NCBI GenBank assembly: GCA_947175245.1
Contig: CAMWLW010000001.1
Span: forward strand, 1 to 36,143
Direction of reading: 5' to 3'
Source of the DNA: an uncultured Bacteroidales bacterium
GTDB taxonomy: Bacteria > Bacteroidota > Bacteroidia > Bacteroidales > Muribaculaceae
DNA: 36,143 nucleotides
Shown in pieces: positions 1 to 7,491 of the stretch. Both the position numbers and the translations under genes were made by a program. Below the pieces are notes generated by a model. That model did no database searches, was not told the DNA's origin, and was given only the letters and a program-made list of their open reading frames with translations. Each line of letters opens with the position of its first letter. The first letter of the stretch is position 1.

Positions 1-323
1 ACGGCGTCGGCCGAGGCGCGCGTGTCGTCGGCATCGGTGGTGGCAGCCGACTGCCTGGCGGTTGTCTTGGATGCTTGTTTGGGTGTTTGCTTGGCGGCGG
101 CACGGCGCTCGCGACGCTGTCGCGAGTTGATGATGCGGCGTTTGAGCCGATGGATGAAGTCGACGAGTACATCGGGAGCGTCGGCTGACAGCTCAAAGCT
201 CATGATTGTGTTCTCGTCGGCGCTGACGAGGCTCTGGCAGACTGTGAGGACGTATTGCTGCATCTCGGGGCTGAGTGTGAGCACTTGGGTAAAGAACTGA
301 GCGGGAATTGTAATGTTTTTCAT
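1..323 (-). CDS. Unidentified protein, N-terminal part (3' end outside window)
   Basis: This is an open minus-strand frame from an ATG at 323-321 that runs without a stop to the window edge, about 107 codons. It begins MKNITIPAQFFTQVLTLSPE. The first 60 residues look like a small helical domain. They are followed by a strongly basic stretch (KRRIINSRQRRERRAAAK) and then a low-complexity Ala/Thr/Lys/Asp linker, a layout common in DNA- or RNA-binding proteins. I do not recognise the family. A Bacteroidetes promoter lies about 80 bases upstream (402-438), which supports this strand and start. The plus-strand frame over the same bases (22-300) is a shadow. The length and any downstream domain cannot be judged because the gene is cut. 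Confidence 0.65.
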   Translation of the reverse strand, partial: MKNITIPAQFFTQVLTLSPEMQQYVLTVCQSLVSADENTIMSFELSADAPDVLVDFIHRLKRRIINSRQRRERRAAAKQTPKQASKTTARQSAATTDADDTRASADA

Positions 324-401
324 AATCAATTATTCGGCTGAAGCCGAGGTTTAGGGGTGGTTTAAAAGTTTAATAGTTTAGTGTTTTTTGTTTTTCGGTT
401 G

Positions 402-438
402 CAAAGATAATATGAGCCGGAGCCGAAACCATGCAAAA
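402..438 (-). promoter_or_regulatory. Bacteroidetes-type promoter for the minus-strand gene at 1-323
   Basis: Read on the minus strand, TATCTTTGC (plus 401-409) matches the -7 consensus TAnnTTTG. TTTTG (plus 434-438) is a possible -33 element, with a slightly long spacer of 24 bases. The predicted start of transcription is near 395, giving a leader of about 70 bases. Confidence 0.55.
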
Positions 439-519
439 TTCCCACAACCACTAAAAATTTTTTCACCCGCCCTCACTCTGCATCACTTTAAACCGCCGTA
501 TCAAATTGTCAGCGAATAA

Positions 520-551
520 TTTGCCTAATCCACAAAATGTCGCTATCTTGC
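520..551 (+). promoter_or_regulatory. Putative promoter of the exported-protein pair (shared with the promoter at 7384)
   Basis: TTTG (520-523) is followed after exactly 20 bases by TATCTTGC (544-551). The spacing fits a -33/-7 pair, although the -7 box departs from TAnnTTTG by one missing T. The bases around the box (TGTC-G-CTATCTTGCACCC, then ATTAACC) recur almost unchanged at 7403-7428, upstream of another AT-rich exported-protein gene. Confidence 0.5.
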
Positions 552-599
552 ACCCAATTAACCTATCTGATACCAACTTAACAAATAAGCAATCAAGTT

Positions 600-1298
600 A
601 TGAGGAATTTATTATTTATAATATTGGCGGCTGTAGTGTCATCGGCATTGCTTGTACATGGCAAGGATAATACTGACTCTATTAAAAGACCTTATGAGGT
701 CGTATTGGATTCATCTAACAACACCTTCAATGTCACTAAATATGAAGTATCAGGAGATGAACTATCTAATAATTATACATTGCCTTATGTTGAACTGACC
801 AAAAATCAGGCAATTGATGATTCATCAAAGTGGTTCCCGACAATGTTTGACATTTATGACATGTTAGACAGTTTATCTCACGAGAAAGATTCCGAGATGT
901 TTATATGGTTTTTCTATCGTAAAAACAATTATGACCAATTTGAAATATCGGATTTTGAATTTGATATAACCGGAAGAGCATATAAAGACAAAATACATGG
1001 TGGATTTATTTTAAATGGCAAGGCCTTTATCATCATATTGTTAGAGACTTTGAGAGGAGGCCCATTGGAACACCGTAAAGAAATCGAAAATATGTTTGTC
1101 AAAAGATCCGATTCAATAAGAATAAATTTCGTTCAAGAATATGCTCCAAATGTACAACGACTAAAAAAGGAATCTTCAACCGTCACTGGTGTCTATCAGG
1201 ATTCGCTATTAGTTCCATACCGATATATTCAAGATTCCAAGCAGATATATTATCTCAATGATTCTATTTCAAAGTATCTGGAAAATAAAAACGAATAG
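600..1298 (+). CDS. Unidentified exported protein, 232 aa
   Basis: The N-terminus (MRNLLFIILAAVVSSALLVHG) is a clear signal peptide, so the mature protein is probably periplasmic or exported. No lipobox cysteine and no membrane segment follow. I do not recognise the family. The middle contains aromatic beta-strand-like stretches (MFIWFFYRKNN, GGFILNGKAFIIIL) that resemble in order and spacing those of the next gene (RVWVFFEAD, WDGFVLDMESFIKII), so the two may be diverged paralogues. The gene is markedly more AT-rich than the metabolic genes nearby, suggesting an accessory origin. The next gene starts two bases after the stop, so the two are almost certainly co-transcribed. The ATG at 600 directly precedes the signal peptide and lies about 45 bases after the predicted transcription start. 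Confidence 0.75.
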   Translation: MRNLLFIILAAVVSSALLVHGKDNTDSIKRPYEVVLDSSNNTFNVTKYEVSGDELSNNYTLPYVELTKNQAIDDSSKWFPTMFDIYDMLDSLSHEKDSEMFIWFFYRKNNYDQFEISDFEFDITGRAYKDKIHGGFILNGKAFIIILLETLRGGPLEHRKEIENMFVKRSDSIRINFVQEYAPNVQRLKKESSTVTGVYQDSLLVPYRYIQDSKQIYYLNDSISKYLENKNE

Positions 1299-1300
1299 CG

Positions 1301-1816
1301 ATGTATAGACTTATTTTCAGTGTTTTGATGGTTGTATTGGGGTCGGTATTGACTAAGGCCGGTGAGGTGGCCCCGATAACTACGACGCATGTATCGTTAA
1401 ACGTGTCGGGCGACATCACATCACAGTATATCAACACCATTCATAATAATTCAGAACAAAGAGTATGGGTGTTTTTTGAAGCGGACACTACCATTAGCAA
1501 CAACCAATTAATATACAATCGGTTAAAGCATCGACCCGAGGGTGGGATGAGTATGTTTGAGTGGATTGTTGACGGCAATGTTAATTGGGACGGTTTTGTA
1601 CTTGACATGGAGTCATTTATTAAGATTATCCCACCAGGTGAGACTTTCTCAATCGTGACATTACATGAGCCGGTCAACGAAAAAATTTTGAATATGATAC
1701 GGGTTATTCCTGACGATGAAATGCTACAATACTTCCATGCGCTGTCAATAATCAAGCCAACCGACACCCCTCTATATCAACCCGACGTCATTGTCGTGCC
1801 GGCCGCACATATATAG
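1301..1816 (+). CDS. Unidentified exported protein, 171 aa
   Basis: It starts two bases after the previous stop. MYRLIFSVLMVVLGSVLTKA is a signal peptide with a plausible cleavage after KA. The mature part (about 150 residues) is predicted mainly beta, with VWVFFEAD and a GFVLD..SFIKIIPPGE stretch followed by FSIVTLHEP. That last section resembles small beta-sandwich proteins, but I cannot name a family. It shares a loose pattern with the upstream gene (IWFF / WVFF, then GGF-L and F-I-I), consistent with an old duplication. There are no cysteines that would suggest a lipoprotein. The function is unknown. The antisense frame at 1441-1767 is a shadow. Confidence 0.72.
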   Translation: MYRLIFSVLMVVLGSVLTKAGEVAPITTTHVSLNVSGDITSQYINTIHNNSEQRVWVFFEADTTISNNQLIYNRLKHRPEGGMSMFEWIVDGNVNWDGFVLDMESFIKIIPPGETFSIVTLHEPVNEKILNMIRVIPDDEMLQYFHALSIIKPTDTPLYQPDVIVVPAAHI

Positions 1817-1912
1817 AATAGAATCATATTATGAAGCAGATGTTGAGCAAGTAATGAAGATGTTTTATGAGCCTTTAACAATCTGACACGTATATAATTT
1901 ATTAAAATGTCG

Positions 1913-1920
1913 TAACTTTG
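1913..1920 (+). promoter_or_regulatory. -7 promoter box for the 58-aa gene
   Basis: TAACTTTG is an exact TAnnTTTG match, 21 bases before the ATG at 1942, giving a very short leader. I see no convincing -33 element at normal spacing. Confidence 0.45.
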
Positions 1921-1941
1921 TACTTTCAAATAAAATCTAAT

Positions 1942-2118
1942 ATGGCAACACCAATCAAAGCAGTACCTATTCTTACAGGCTCGTTAGCCGATGACTTTGT
2001 GCGACAGGCCGAAGAAAACGAGCGTAAACCTCGTCGTGTACTCTCGGCCGATAAAGAAAAGAATATAGCTGACATCATGCGCCGTTCGCGTGAGTTTGTT
2101 CCCTCGTGGCTCAAATAA
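1942..2118 (+). CDS. Small antitoxin-like protein, 58 aa
   Basis: The chosen start is the ATG at 1942 (MATPIKAVPILTGSLADDF). An upstream TTG at 1918 would sit on the promoter box and is rejected. The pattern KAVPxLxGxxADxFxxxAEEN resembles the short Bacteroidales proteins of the form VPxLxGxxAxxFxxxAxEN, which are often the first, antitoxin-like partner of a two-gene module. That link is from memory of the family pattern and not proven. The C-terminal half (LSADKEKNIADIMRRSREFVPSW) is predicted helical and charged. No toxin gene follows. Instead the same frame continues after the stop as a short coding-like stretch (2119-2208). It could also be an orphan small regulatory protein. Confidence 0.6.
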   Translation: MATPIKAVPILTGSLADDFVRQAEENERKPRRVLSADKEKNIADIMRRSREFVPSWLK

Positions 2119-2208
2119 TGTATAAGTGACGAGAAGGCTTTTTATGATATATCCGAGACCGATGAATTGAGAACTCGCATGTACTATTTTGACTTGTTGA
2201 ATTATTGA
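2119..2208 (+). pseudogene. Same-frame coding-like remnant after the 58-aa gene
   Basis: Directly after the TAA at 2116-2118 the same reading frame stays open for 29 codons to a TGA at 2206-2208. It encodes a peptide with natural-looking composition, including DEKAFYDISETDEL and RMYYFDLLNY. There is no useful start codon early in it. It could be the tail of the upstream protein in relatives (cut off here by a premature stop) or what is left of a deleted partner gene. An accidental open frame is possible at this length. Confidence 0.3.
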
Positions 2209-2282
2209 TAAAATTCGACGATTGGGGGGCTAATTTTTGTAAATTTTAGTGGGGGAGTGGGGAGATTTTCGGCGATTTTAGG

Positions 2283-2290
2283 TAATTTTG
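2283..2290 (+). promoter_or_regulatory. -7 promoter box of the pta-ackA-ddh transcript
   Basis: TAATTTTG matches TAnnTTTG and lies 70 bases before the pta ATG. No good -33 is seen at 19-21 bases. The predicted transcript would start at or next to the hairpin at 2294-2319. Confidence 0.4.
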
Positions 2291-2293
2291 TGG

Positions 2294-2319
2294 GTCGTAC
2301 AGGCACAGCCCTGCACGAC
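2294..2319 (+). other. Hairpin at the 5' end of the pta leader
   Basis: GTCGTACAGG (2294-2303) and CCTGCACGAC (2310-2319) form a 10-position stem with one mismatch around the loop CACAGC. Placed at the predicted 5' end of the mRNA it could stabilise the transcript, or it may be one copy of a dispersed palindromic repeat. There is no T tract, so it is not a terminator. Confidence 0.45.
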
Positions 2320-2360
2320 GTGTAGCAACGAACCACATATAACAACTCTAACATACTGTT

Positions 2361-3371
2361 ATGGAACTCTTTGAAAAGATGACCGAACGCGCTAAGGCCC
2401 ACAAGCAGCGCATTGTACTTCCCGAAGGTAACGAGCCCCGCACACTGACGGCGGCCGACCGCATCATTGCCGACAATATAGCCGACATCATCCTCATAGG
2501 CGACCCCGCCGAGATTATGAAACTTGCCGGCGAGCTCAAACTCAACAATATAGCCAAGGCCCGTATTGTCAATCCGGCCGACGAGGCGATAATCGACCGC
2601 TACGCGCCGCTGTTCTTTGAGCTGCGCAAGAAGAAAGGCATCACGATGGAGGAGGCCCGCCTGACGACGGCCAATCCGCTCTATCTGGGCTGCCTGATGG
2701 TCAAGGCCGGCGACGCCGACGGCCAGGTGGCCGGCGCGATGAACACGACGGGCAACGTGCTGCGCGCGGCGTTCCAGGTCATCAAGACCCAGCCGGGCAT
2801 CAGCGTGGTGTCGGGTGCATTCATCATGCTGCTCCCTGCCGGCCTGAACTATGGCACTGACGGCGTGATGGTGTTTGCCGACTGTGCCGTCGTTCCCGAC
2901 CCGACAGCTCCCGAGCTGGCCCAGATTGCCATATCGGCCGCACAGACAGCCCGCGACATCGCCGGCATCGAGCCCCGCGTGGCAATGCTGAGCTTCTCGA
3001 CCAAGGGCAGCGCCCACCACGAGCGTGTCGACAAGGTCATCGAGGCCACACGCCTGGCCCACGAGATGGCTCCCGACCTGATTCTCGACGGCGAGCTGCA
3101 GGCCGACGCCGCCATCGTGCCGAGCGTGTGCACGTCAAAGGCACCAGGCTCGGCTCTGAGCGGACGTGCCAACGTGCTGGTGTTCCCGTCGCTCGAGGTG
3201 GGCAACATAGCCTACAAACTGGTGCAACGTCTGGGTGGCGTCGAGGCTGTGGGCCCCGTGCTGCAGGGTCTCGCCGCACCGGTCAACGACCTGTCGCGCG
3301 GCTGCTATCCCGAGGATATCTACAAGACCATCATCATGACCTGCAACCAGGCCATAGGACTCAAACATTAA
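2361..3371 (+). CDS. pta: Phosphate acetyltransferase
   Basis: This enzyme converts acetyl-CoA and phosphate to acetyl phosphate and CoA, the first step of the cytoplasmic acetate pathway of fermenting gut bacteria. At 336 aa it is the short, single-domain type lacking the DRTGG and BioD-like N-terminal extensions of enterobacterial Pta. The N-terminus has LPEGNEPRTLTAADRI. The centre has the family stretch SVVSGAFIMLLP. The C-terminal active-site region reads SGRANVLVFPSLEVGNIAYK and then VNDLSRGC, where Ser-Arg corresponds to the catalytic or CoA-contacting pair known in the family. ackA begins 12 bases downstream, as expected for the acetate operon. GC-rich codon use matches the other core genes. 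The long antisense frames over it are shadows. Confidence 0.97.
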   Translation: MELFEKMTERAKAHKQRIVLPEGNEPRTLTAADRIIADNIADIILIGDPAEIMKLAGELKLNNIAKARIVNPADEAIIDRYAPLFFELRKKKGITMEEARLTTANPLYLGCLMVKAGDADGQVAGAMNTTGNVLRAAFQVIKTQPGISVVSGAFIMLLPAGLNYGTDGVMVFADCAVVPDPTAPELAQIAISAAQTARDIAGIEPRVAMLSFSTKGSAHHERVDKVIEATRLAHEMAPDLILDGELQADAAIVPSVCTSKAPGSALSGRANVLVFPSLEVGNIAYKLVQRLGGVEAVGPVLQGLAAPVNDLSRGCYPEDIYKTIIMTCNQAIGLKH

Positions 3372-3383
3372 TACCTCAACATA

Positions 3384-4592
3384 ATGAAAATTCTCGTATT
3401 AAACTGCGGCAGCAGTTCGGTGAAATACAAACTTATAGACACCGATAACGACAAGACAATGGCCGAGGGCGGCGTGGAGAAGATAGGCCTGCCCGACGCG
3501 TTCCTCAAATTCAAGAAAGCCGACGGCTCGAAGCAGATTCAGCCCCTGGGCCTCATCGACCACAAAGGTGCCGTCGAGGCTATCCTGGCCAATCTGACCG
3601 ACCCCGAGGTGGGCTGCATCAAGAGCTACAGCGAGATTGACGCCGTGGGACACCGTGTGGTGCACGGCGCCGAGAAGTTCAACAAGAGCGTGCTCATCAC
3701 CGACGAGGTGCTCGACCAGGTCAAGGAGTGCTATGACCTCGCTCCGCTTCACAACCCTGCCAACGTCACCGGCATCGAGGCTATCGAGGCCGTGCTGCCC
3801 GGCATCAAGCAGGTGGCTGTGTTTGACACCGCGTTCCACCAGACGATGCCCGCCAAGAGCTTCATGTATGCCCTGCCCTACAAATACTACGCCAACGACG
3901 GCGTGCGCCGCTATGGCTTCCACGGCACGAGCCACCGCTATGTGTCGGCCCGCGTGTGTGAGTTCCTGGGCATCAAGCCCGAGGGCACCAGGATAATCAC
4001 ATGCCACGTAGGCAACGGCGGCTCGATCACGGCCGTGCTCGACGGCAAGAGCCTAGACACGTCGATGGGCCTGACCCCCACCGAGGGCCTGATGATGGGT
4101 ACCCGCGTGGGCGACGTTGACCCCGGCGCGCTGGCCTACCTCATCAAGAAATACAACTGGAGCGCCGACGACCTGCAGCGTGTCATCAACAAGGAGAGCG
4201 GTCTCATTGGCGTCAGCGAGACCTCGAGCGACATGCGCGAGATCGACGCCGCCATCGCCGACGGCAACGAGAAAGCCCGCATAGCTCTCGAGATGTATGA
4301 GCAGCGCATCATCAAATACATCGGCTCGTATGCAGCCGAGATGGGCGGCGTCGACATCATCGTGTTCACCGGCGGCGTGGGCGAGAACCAGGCCGGCGTG
4401 CGCGCCAACGTGTGCCGTCCGCTCGCGTTCATGGGTGTGGAGATCGACGAGGCATTCAACGCCACTGTCCACGGCGACGAGGCCCTCATCTCGACCCCGG
4501 CATCGCGCGTCAAGGTGTGCGTCATCCCCACCGACGAGGAACTGATGATAGCCCGCGACACCCGCTCGATTGTTGAAAATGCTAACAAATAA
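3384..4592 (+). CDS. ackA: Acetate kinase
   Basis: This kinase transfers phosphate from acetyl phosphate to ADP, giving acetate and ATP, and completes the substrate-level phosphorylation begun by Pta. At 402 aa it has the usual length. The ASKHA-fold signatures are all present: LNCGSSSVKYKLID at the N-terminus, the AHNP-like loop LHNPAN, YGFHGTSHRYV, the phosphate-binding loop HVGNGGSITAV, and the adenosine motif FTGGVGENQ near residue 330. It sits 12 bases after pta and 15 bases before ddh with no terminator between them, so the three genes form one transcription unit. Confidence 0.98.
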   Translation: MKILVLNCGSSSVKYKLIDTDNDKTMAEGGVEKIGLPDAFLKFKKADGSKQIQPLGLIDHKGAVEAILANLTDPEVGCIKSYSEIDAVGHRVVHGAEKFNKSVLITDEVLDQVKECYDLAPLHNPANVTGIEAIEAVLPGIKQVAVFDTAFHQTMPAKSFMYALPYKYYANDGVRRYGFHGTSHRYVSARVCEFLGIKPEGTRIITCHVGNGGSITAVLDGKSLDTSMGLTPTEGLMMGTRVGDVDPGALAYLIKKYNWSADDLQRVINKESGLIGVSETSSDMREIDAAIADGNEKARIALEMYEQRIIKYIGSYAAEMGGVDIIVFTGGVGENQAGVRANVCRPLAFMGVEIDEAFNATVHGDEALISTPASRVKVCVIPTDEELMIARDTRSIVENANK

Positions 4593-4607
4593 TCCACACA
4601 CAGCATC

Positions 4608-5504
4608 ATGACCAAGATACGTGCAGCCATCGTAGGCTACGGCAACATAGGCCGATTTGTGCTCGACGCGCTCCTCGAGGCGCCCGACATGGAGGTAGCC
4701 GGCATCGTGCGCCGCAGCCTCGGCAACCAGCCCGCCGAGCTGGCCCCCTATAAAGTAGTTACCGACATCGCCGAGCTCGGCAAGGTCGACGTCGCCATCC
4801 TGTGTACTCCCACCCGCGAGGTGCAGGTTCACGCCGAGCGCTACCTCGCCATGGGCATCAACACGGTCGACAGCTTCGACATACACACGCTCATACCGGC
4901 CCTGCGCGCCGACCTGGGCAAAGTGGCCCGCGAGCACGGTACCGTCGCCATCATCTCGGCCGGCTGGGACCCGGGCAGCGACTCGGTAGTGCGCACCCTG
5001 ATGGAGGCCGCCGCCCCCAAAGGCATCACCTACACCAACTTCGGCCCCGGCATGAGCATGGGTCACACCGTGTGTGTCAAGTCAAAGGCCGGCGTCAAGG
5101 ATGCCCTGTCGATGACAATACCGCTGGGCACAGGCATTCACCGCCGCATGGTTTACGTCGAGCTGCTGCCCGGTGCCAAGCTCGACGAGGTGACCGCCGC
5201 CATCAAGGCCGACCCCTACTTTGCGAGCGACGAGACCCATGTGATCGAGGTCGAGTCGGTCGACCATGTCAAGGACATGGGCCACGGCGTGCAGATGACC
5301 CGCAAGGGTGTGTCGGGCCGCACCCACTCACAGCGTTTTGACTTCAGCATGACCATCAACAACCCGGCGCTGACGGCCCAGATACTTGTCGGCGTGGCAC
5401 GTGCGGCAATGCGCCAGCAACCCGGCTGCTACACCATGATCGAGATACCGGTCATTGACCTGCTGCCCGGCGACCGCGACAGCCACATCGCCCACCTGGT
5501 GTAA
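4608..5504 (+). CDS. ddh: meso-Diaminopimelate D-dehydrogenase
   Basis: This enzyme performs NADPH-dependent reductive amination of L-2-amino-6-oxopimelate (tetrahydrodipicolinate) to meso-diaminopimelate, a one-step route to lysine and the peptidoglycan crosslinking residue. At 298 aa it is slightly shorter than the well-studied enzymes (about 320). The Rossmann motif GYGNIG (residues 10-15) follows MTKIRAAIV. CTPTREV, SAGWDPGSDSVVRTL and FGPGMSMGHTV are typical of this family and distinguish it from DapB or homoserine dehydrogenase. It is co-directional with ackA (15-base gap) and is followed by a strong hairpin. Why it travels with the acetate genes is not evident from pathway logic. Confidence 0.93.
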   Translation: MTKIRAAIVGYGNIGRFVLDALLEAPDMEVAGIVRRSLGNQPAELAPYKVVTDIAELGKVDVAILCTPTREVQVHAERYLAMGINTVDSFDIHTLIPALRADLGKVAREHGTVAIISAGWDPGSDSVVRTLMEAAAPKGITYTNFGPGMSMGHTVCVKSKAGVKDALSMTIPLGTGIHRRMVYVELLPGAKLDEVTAAIKADPYFASDETHVIEVESVDHVKDMGHGVQMTRKGVSGRTHSQRFDFSMTINNPALTAQILVGVARAAMRQQPGCYTMIEIPVIDLLPGDRDSHIAHLV

Positions 5505-5527
5505 ACCACTGTTCATAAACACAATAT

Positions 5528-5569
5528 AAACGCGAGCCTCGGGGGATAGACCTCACGAAGCTCGCGTTT
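5528..5569. terminator. Bidirectional intrinsic terminator between ddh and ispF
   Basis: AAACGCGAGC (5528-5537) and GCTCGCGTTT (5560-5569) are perfect reverse complements, forming a 10-bp stem over a 22-base loop. T runs occur on both exits, so it can serve both ddh (plus) and ispF (minus). Confidence 0.8.
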
Positions 5570-5591
5570 TCAGCTAAAAATCAAAATTCGT

Positions 5592-6077
5592 TTATTGTTT
5601 ATAAATCAGGGCGGTGGCCTGTGCCGCGATGCCCTCGCCGCGTCCCGTGAAGCCAAGGCGCTCGGTGGTCGTGGCCTTGACCGAGACGGCATCGACGTCG
5701 ATAGCGAGGTCGGCAGCCACATTCTGCCTCATCTGCTCGATGTAGGGCAGCATCTTGGGGCGCTGGGCTATGATGGTGATGTCGACGTTGCCTACCTTGT
5801 AGCCCCGCTCGCCGATAATCCCGACCACGCGGCGCAGCAACCGGCGCGAGTCGGCCCCCTTGTACTCGGGGTCGGTGTCGGGGAAATGGTAGCCGATGTC
5901 GTGCATGGCGGCGGCGCCGAGCAGCGCGTCGGCCAGCGCGTGCAGTGCCACGTCGGCATCGCTGTGACCCAGCAGGCCAAGCTCATAGGGAATATCCACG
6001 CCACACATCACGAGGCGGCGCTCAGGCACCAGGCGGTGCACGTCAAATCCGTTACCGATTCTGAAATTCATATCCAT
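5592..6077 (-). CDS. ispF: 2-C-methyl-D-erythritol 2,4-cyclodiphosphate synthase
   Basis: This enzyme cyclises 4-diphosphocytidyl-2-C-methyl-D-erythritol 2-phosphate to the cyclodiphosphate with release of CMP, in the non-mevalonate isoprenoid pathway. At 161 aa it has the typical length. The metal ligands align with the known Asp-His-His set: D12 and H14 in GFDVHR, and H46 in the [11 protein letters not shown] stretch. The FPDTDP and [18 protein letters not shown] motifs are diagnostic. The start may be M1 or M3 ([12 protein letters not shown]). porV ends 12 bases upstream, so ispF is probably its downstream operon partner. The plus-strand frame at 5595-6089 is a shadow. Confidence 0.97.
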   Translation of the reverse strand: MDMNFRIGNGFDVHRLVPERRLVMCGVDIPYELGLLGHSDADVALHALADALLGAAAMHDIGYHFPDTDPEYKGADSRRLLRRVVGIIGERGYKVGNVDITIIAQRPKMLPYIEQMRQNVAADLAIDVDAVSVKATTTERLGFTGRGEGIAAQATALIYKQ

Positions 6078-6089
6078 GTCCCGGGGTGA

Positions 6090-7280
6090 TTAGCGGCGGC
6101 GGCCGAACATATTCTTGAGGCCGTCCATGTCAAATGTCAGCGTGAAACGCAGCGTCTGGTCGAGCGGCGAGGTCTGGGCCGTAGCCATCATGTATGAGGC
6201 ATCGAGCCGCAACACGTTGAGCGAGAAGCCGGCACCGACGCTGAAATACTGTCGGTTGCCCTTGTAGGCGCTCTCGTGATAGTAGCCGGCGCGCAGAAAG
6301 AACTGCTGGTTGTAGCTGTACTCGGCACCGAGCGACCAGTTGATCTCGCGTATCTCTTCCTTCATGCCGCCGGGCGCGTCGCTGAACGACTTGAAGATAG
6401 CCGTGATGGGCGACATGTTCTCCCACGTCTCGAGCGCATCGAGATACTCGATCTGGCCGTCGGTATCGTCGCCATAGTCGCTCTGACGCGGCTTGGCCGG
6501 CACGAGCAACTTGTTGAGGTCGAGCGCGAAGGCCAGCGTGTGGTAGTCGGCCAGCGGGAACATGAACATAGTGCCCACACGCAGGGTGGTGGGAAGGAAC
6601 GCCGGGTTCTCGCCGTTGTTATATGAAACCTTGGAGCCGATGTTCGAGATATTCCAGCCCAGCGACCACTGACACTCATTGCGGCCCACGATGGGATAGG
6701 TGGTGTAGTAACCCGCGATGTCGGCGGCAAAGGCCGATGCGCCCACCGTCTGGTCGCCGGCATACGACTCACTGAAACCCAGGTCGCTGTAGATGTAGCG
6801 CAGGACGACACCCATAGAGTATTTCTCGCTCAGCTTGCGCGAGTAGCCGACGTCAAACGACATCTCGTAGGGGTTAAGGCTCTGGCCCACGGCGCCGCTC
6901 TGGTCGTTGGACGTGAACTCGCCGAGCGAGAAATATCGCAGCGAGGCACTCACCGCCTGGTTGTCGCCCGAGCCCACCTTCCAGTAACCGGCCAGATTGG
7001 CCAGGAAGATGTCGTTGACCAGTTTGCGCAGCCACGGCGTGTAGCTGAGCGAAGCCGCGCCCTGACTGTAGGCGAACGCATATTTCGACGGGTTCCAGAA
7101 CTGAGAGTTGGCATCGGGGTCGGTAGCCGCGCCCGTGTCACCCATCGACGCACCGCGCGCATCGGGCGCAATCGACAGCGACGTGACACCCGTCTCGATA
7201 GGGTTGAACTCGTTTTTCTGAGCCATGGCACTCATAGCCACGGCCAGCAATGCTATAAGAGATAAGAGATACTTTTTCAT
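6090..7280 (-). CDS. porV: T9SS outer-membrane shuttle protein PorV (LptO-like)
   Basis: PorV is an outer-membrane beta-barrel that receives T9SS cargo by its C-terminal signal and carries it to the attachment complex. The preferred start is the ATG at 7280 (MKKYLLSLIALLAVAMSAMA-Q, a clear signal peptide); an in-frame ATG at 7304 would add eight residues before it. The mature protein begins near NPIETGVTSLSIAPDARGA, then SMGDTGAATDPDANSQFWNP and SYTPWLRKLVNDIFLA, the conserved N-terminal signature of PorV, which sets it apart from PorQ. About 396 aa fits. The rest alternates aromatic beta strands and ends FDMDGLKNMFGRRR. Potential cargo is present in this window: four secreted proteins carry T9SS-like C-terminal tails. 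ispF follows after 12 bases. Confidence 0.88.
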   Translation of the reverse strand: MKKYLLSLIALLAVAMSAMAQKNEFNPIETGVTSLSIAPDARGASMGDTGAATDPDANSQFWNPSKYAFAYSQGAASLSYTPWLRKLVNDIFLANLAGYWKVGSGDNQAVSASLRYFSLGEFTSNDQSGAVGQSLNPYEMSFDVGYSRKLSEKYSMGVVLRYIYSDLGFSESYAGDQTVGASAFAADIAGYYTTYPIVGRNECQWSLGWNISNIGSKVSYNNGENPAFLPTTLRVGTMFMFPLADYHTLAFALDLNKLLVPAKPRQSDYGDDTDGQIEYLDALETWENMSPITAIFKSFSDAPGGMKEEIREINWSLGAEYSYNQQFFLRAGYYHESAYKGNRQYFSVGAGFSLNVLRLDASYMMATAQTSPLDQTLRFTLTFDMDGLKNMFGRRR

Positions 7281-7383
7281 GTCAGTGTGTGATAGGTCAT
7301 ACAATATACCCTATATAGTTAACTCAAAACCATCGCATTTATTATACCCCACCGCGTTTTCGCCTAACATTCAGCACCACAAA

Positions 7384-7416
7384 TTTTGTATATGCCGAAT
7401 TTTGTCACTATCTTGC
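7384..7416 (+). promoter_or_regulatory. Putative promoter of the lipoprotein gene at 7492
   Basis: TTTTG (7384-7388), a 20-base spacer, then TATCTTGC (7409-7416). Both the spacing and the bases around the downstream box repeat those of the promoter at 520-551. The leader to the ATG is about 70 bases. Confidence 0.5.
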
Positions 7417-7491
7417 ACCCGATTAACCAATTGACAACAATCACTGACAACCTTATATCCAAAATAAACAGCACATTCACCGATGATATAC

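Noticed and set aside
22..300. 92-aa plus-strand frame at the left edge
   Set aside because: The minus-strand frame over the same bases has a promoter, a better N-terminus and runs off the window; the plus frame is a shadow.
1918..1941. TTG start for the small antitoxin-like protein
   Set aside because: It overlaps the -7 promoter box; the ATG at 1942 matches the conserved beginning of the protein.
2202..3062. 286-aa minus-strand frame opposite pta, and similar ones at 4053-5066 and 9120-10055
   Set aside because: Antisense to unmistakable pta, ackA/ddh and pyrG; composition rich in Gly, His, Val and Ala as expected for shadows.
7225..7434. 69-aa plus-strand ORF across the porV start and the promoter of the lipoprotein gene
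   Set aside because: It overlaps the porV signal peptide and a promoter, and has no motif or plausible start context.
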